From positions 1 to 6,193 of the forward strand of contig CAMCYB010000071.1 in assembly GCA_945883615.1 (NCBI GenBank): a stretch of DNA of 6,193 nucleotides. The letters run 5' to 3'. Made by a program: the position numbers and the translations under genes. The DNA is from Bordetella parapertussis (lineage in GTDB: Bacteria; Pseudomonadota; Gammaproteobacteria; Burkholderiales; Burkholderiaceae_B). This document shows positions 6,133 to 6,193 of this stretch, piece by piece. The notes beneath the pieces are model-generated. The model was not told the DNA's origin. It made no database searches and saw only the letters and a list, made by a program, of their open reading frames with translations. Every line of letters begins with the position of its first letter. Position 1 is the first letter of the stretch.

Positions 6133-6193
6133 ATGCCCCAATTGAGCTTTTCTGATATTGAATTCGATGCCAAGCGTAAGCAAACGCGGCGCG
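6133..6193 (+). CDS. IS5-family transposase, N-terminal 20 residues (runs off right edge)
   Basis: ATG at 6133 opens a frame reading MPQLSFSDIEFDAKRKQTRR to the window edge. This closely matches the conserved N-terminus of IS5-family transposases (compare the QLSFSD...KRKQTRRE pattern in the InsH-like group), which use a DDE active site located much further downstream and not visible here. No strong Shine-Dalgarno is evident. The gene points rightward, away from the polysaccharide genes. Confidence 0.87.
   Translation, partial: MPQLSFSDIEFDAKRKQTRR

Larger units (their letters stand above)
6046..6193 (+). mobile_element. IS5-family insertion sequence, 5' (left) end only
   Basis: The sequence GGGAAACTCTGAAAAAGTCC resembles IS5-family terminal repeats, and base composition switches here from the very AT-rich wzy-like gene to a more balanced sequence. 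An 87-nt leader separates it from an IS5-type transposase start at 6133. The left boundary is uncertain by a few bases because the opposite inverted repeat and the second copy of any 4-bp target duplication lie beyond the window. Confidence 0.75.

Overview
The window is a stretch of a Gram-negative, probably proteobacterial, genome carrying part of a surface-polysaccharide (O-antigen or exopolysaccharide) locus. This rests on a Tat-signal metallophosphoesterase, a GalE-type epimerase, a two-domain ManC, a Wzx-type flippase, a Wzy/WaaL-like membrane protein, and IS3- and IS5-family elements typical of beta- and gammaproteobacteria. I cannot name a genus from the sequence alone.

Layout, left to right. 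Positions 1-129 are the 5' end of an IS3-family element whose OrfA reads leftward out of the window. It has inserted into a leftward Tat-signal metallophosphoesterase gene (130-1333), which lost its own 3' end and gained a 23-residue IS-encoded tail. A 216-bp divergent intergenic region follows (1334-1549). The rightward genes are galE (1550-2584), manC (2723-4225, interrupted by an in-frame amber codon at 3053-3055), a wzx flippase (4349-5644), and the N-terminal part of a wzy/waaL-like gene (5626-6057). That last gene is cut off by an IS5-family element starting near 6046, whose transposase begins at 6133 and runs off the right edge.

How the genes fit together. GalE would supply UDP-galactose, and possibly UDP-GalNAc, judging from a Cys at the position of E. 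coli Tyr299. ManC would make GDP-mannose. Wzx would flip lipid-linked repeat units across the inner membrane. The truncated polytopic protein would have polymerised or ligated them. wzx and wzy overlap by 19 nt and are visibly more AT-rich than galE and manC, as is common for the serotype-specific part of such loci. No glycosyltransferase is present in the window.

The most notable theme is decay. Of the five non-IS genes, one is cut by an IS3 element, one is cut by an IS5 element, and one carries a nonsense codon; only galE and wzx look intact. Secondary points are a five-unit 15-bp repeat array between manC and wzx, two mutually exclusive hairpins in the IS5 end, and a palindrome in the divergent intergenic region. 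I found no CRISPR array, tRNA, rRNA, toxin-antitoxin pair or clearly new system.
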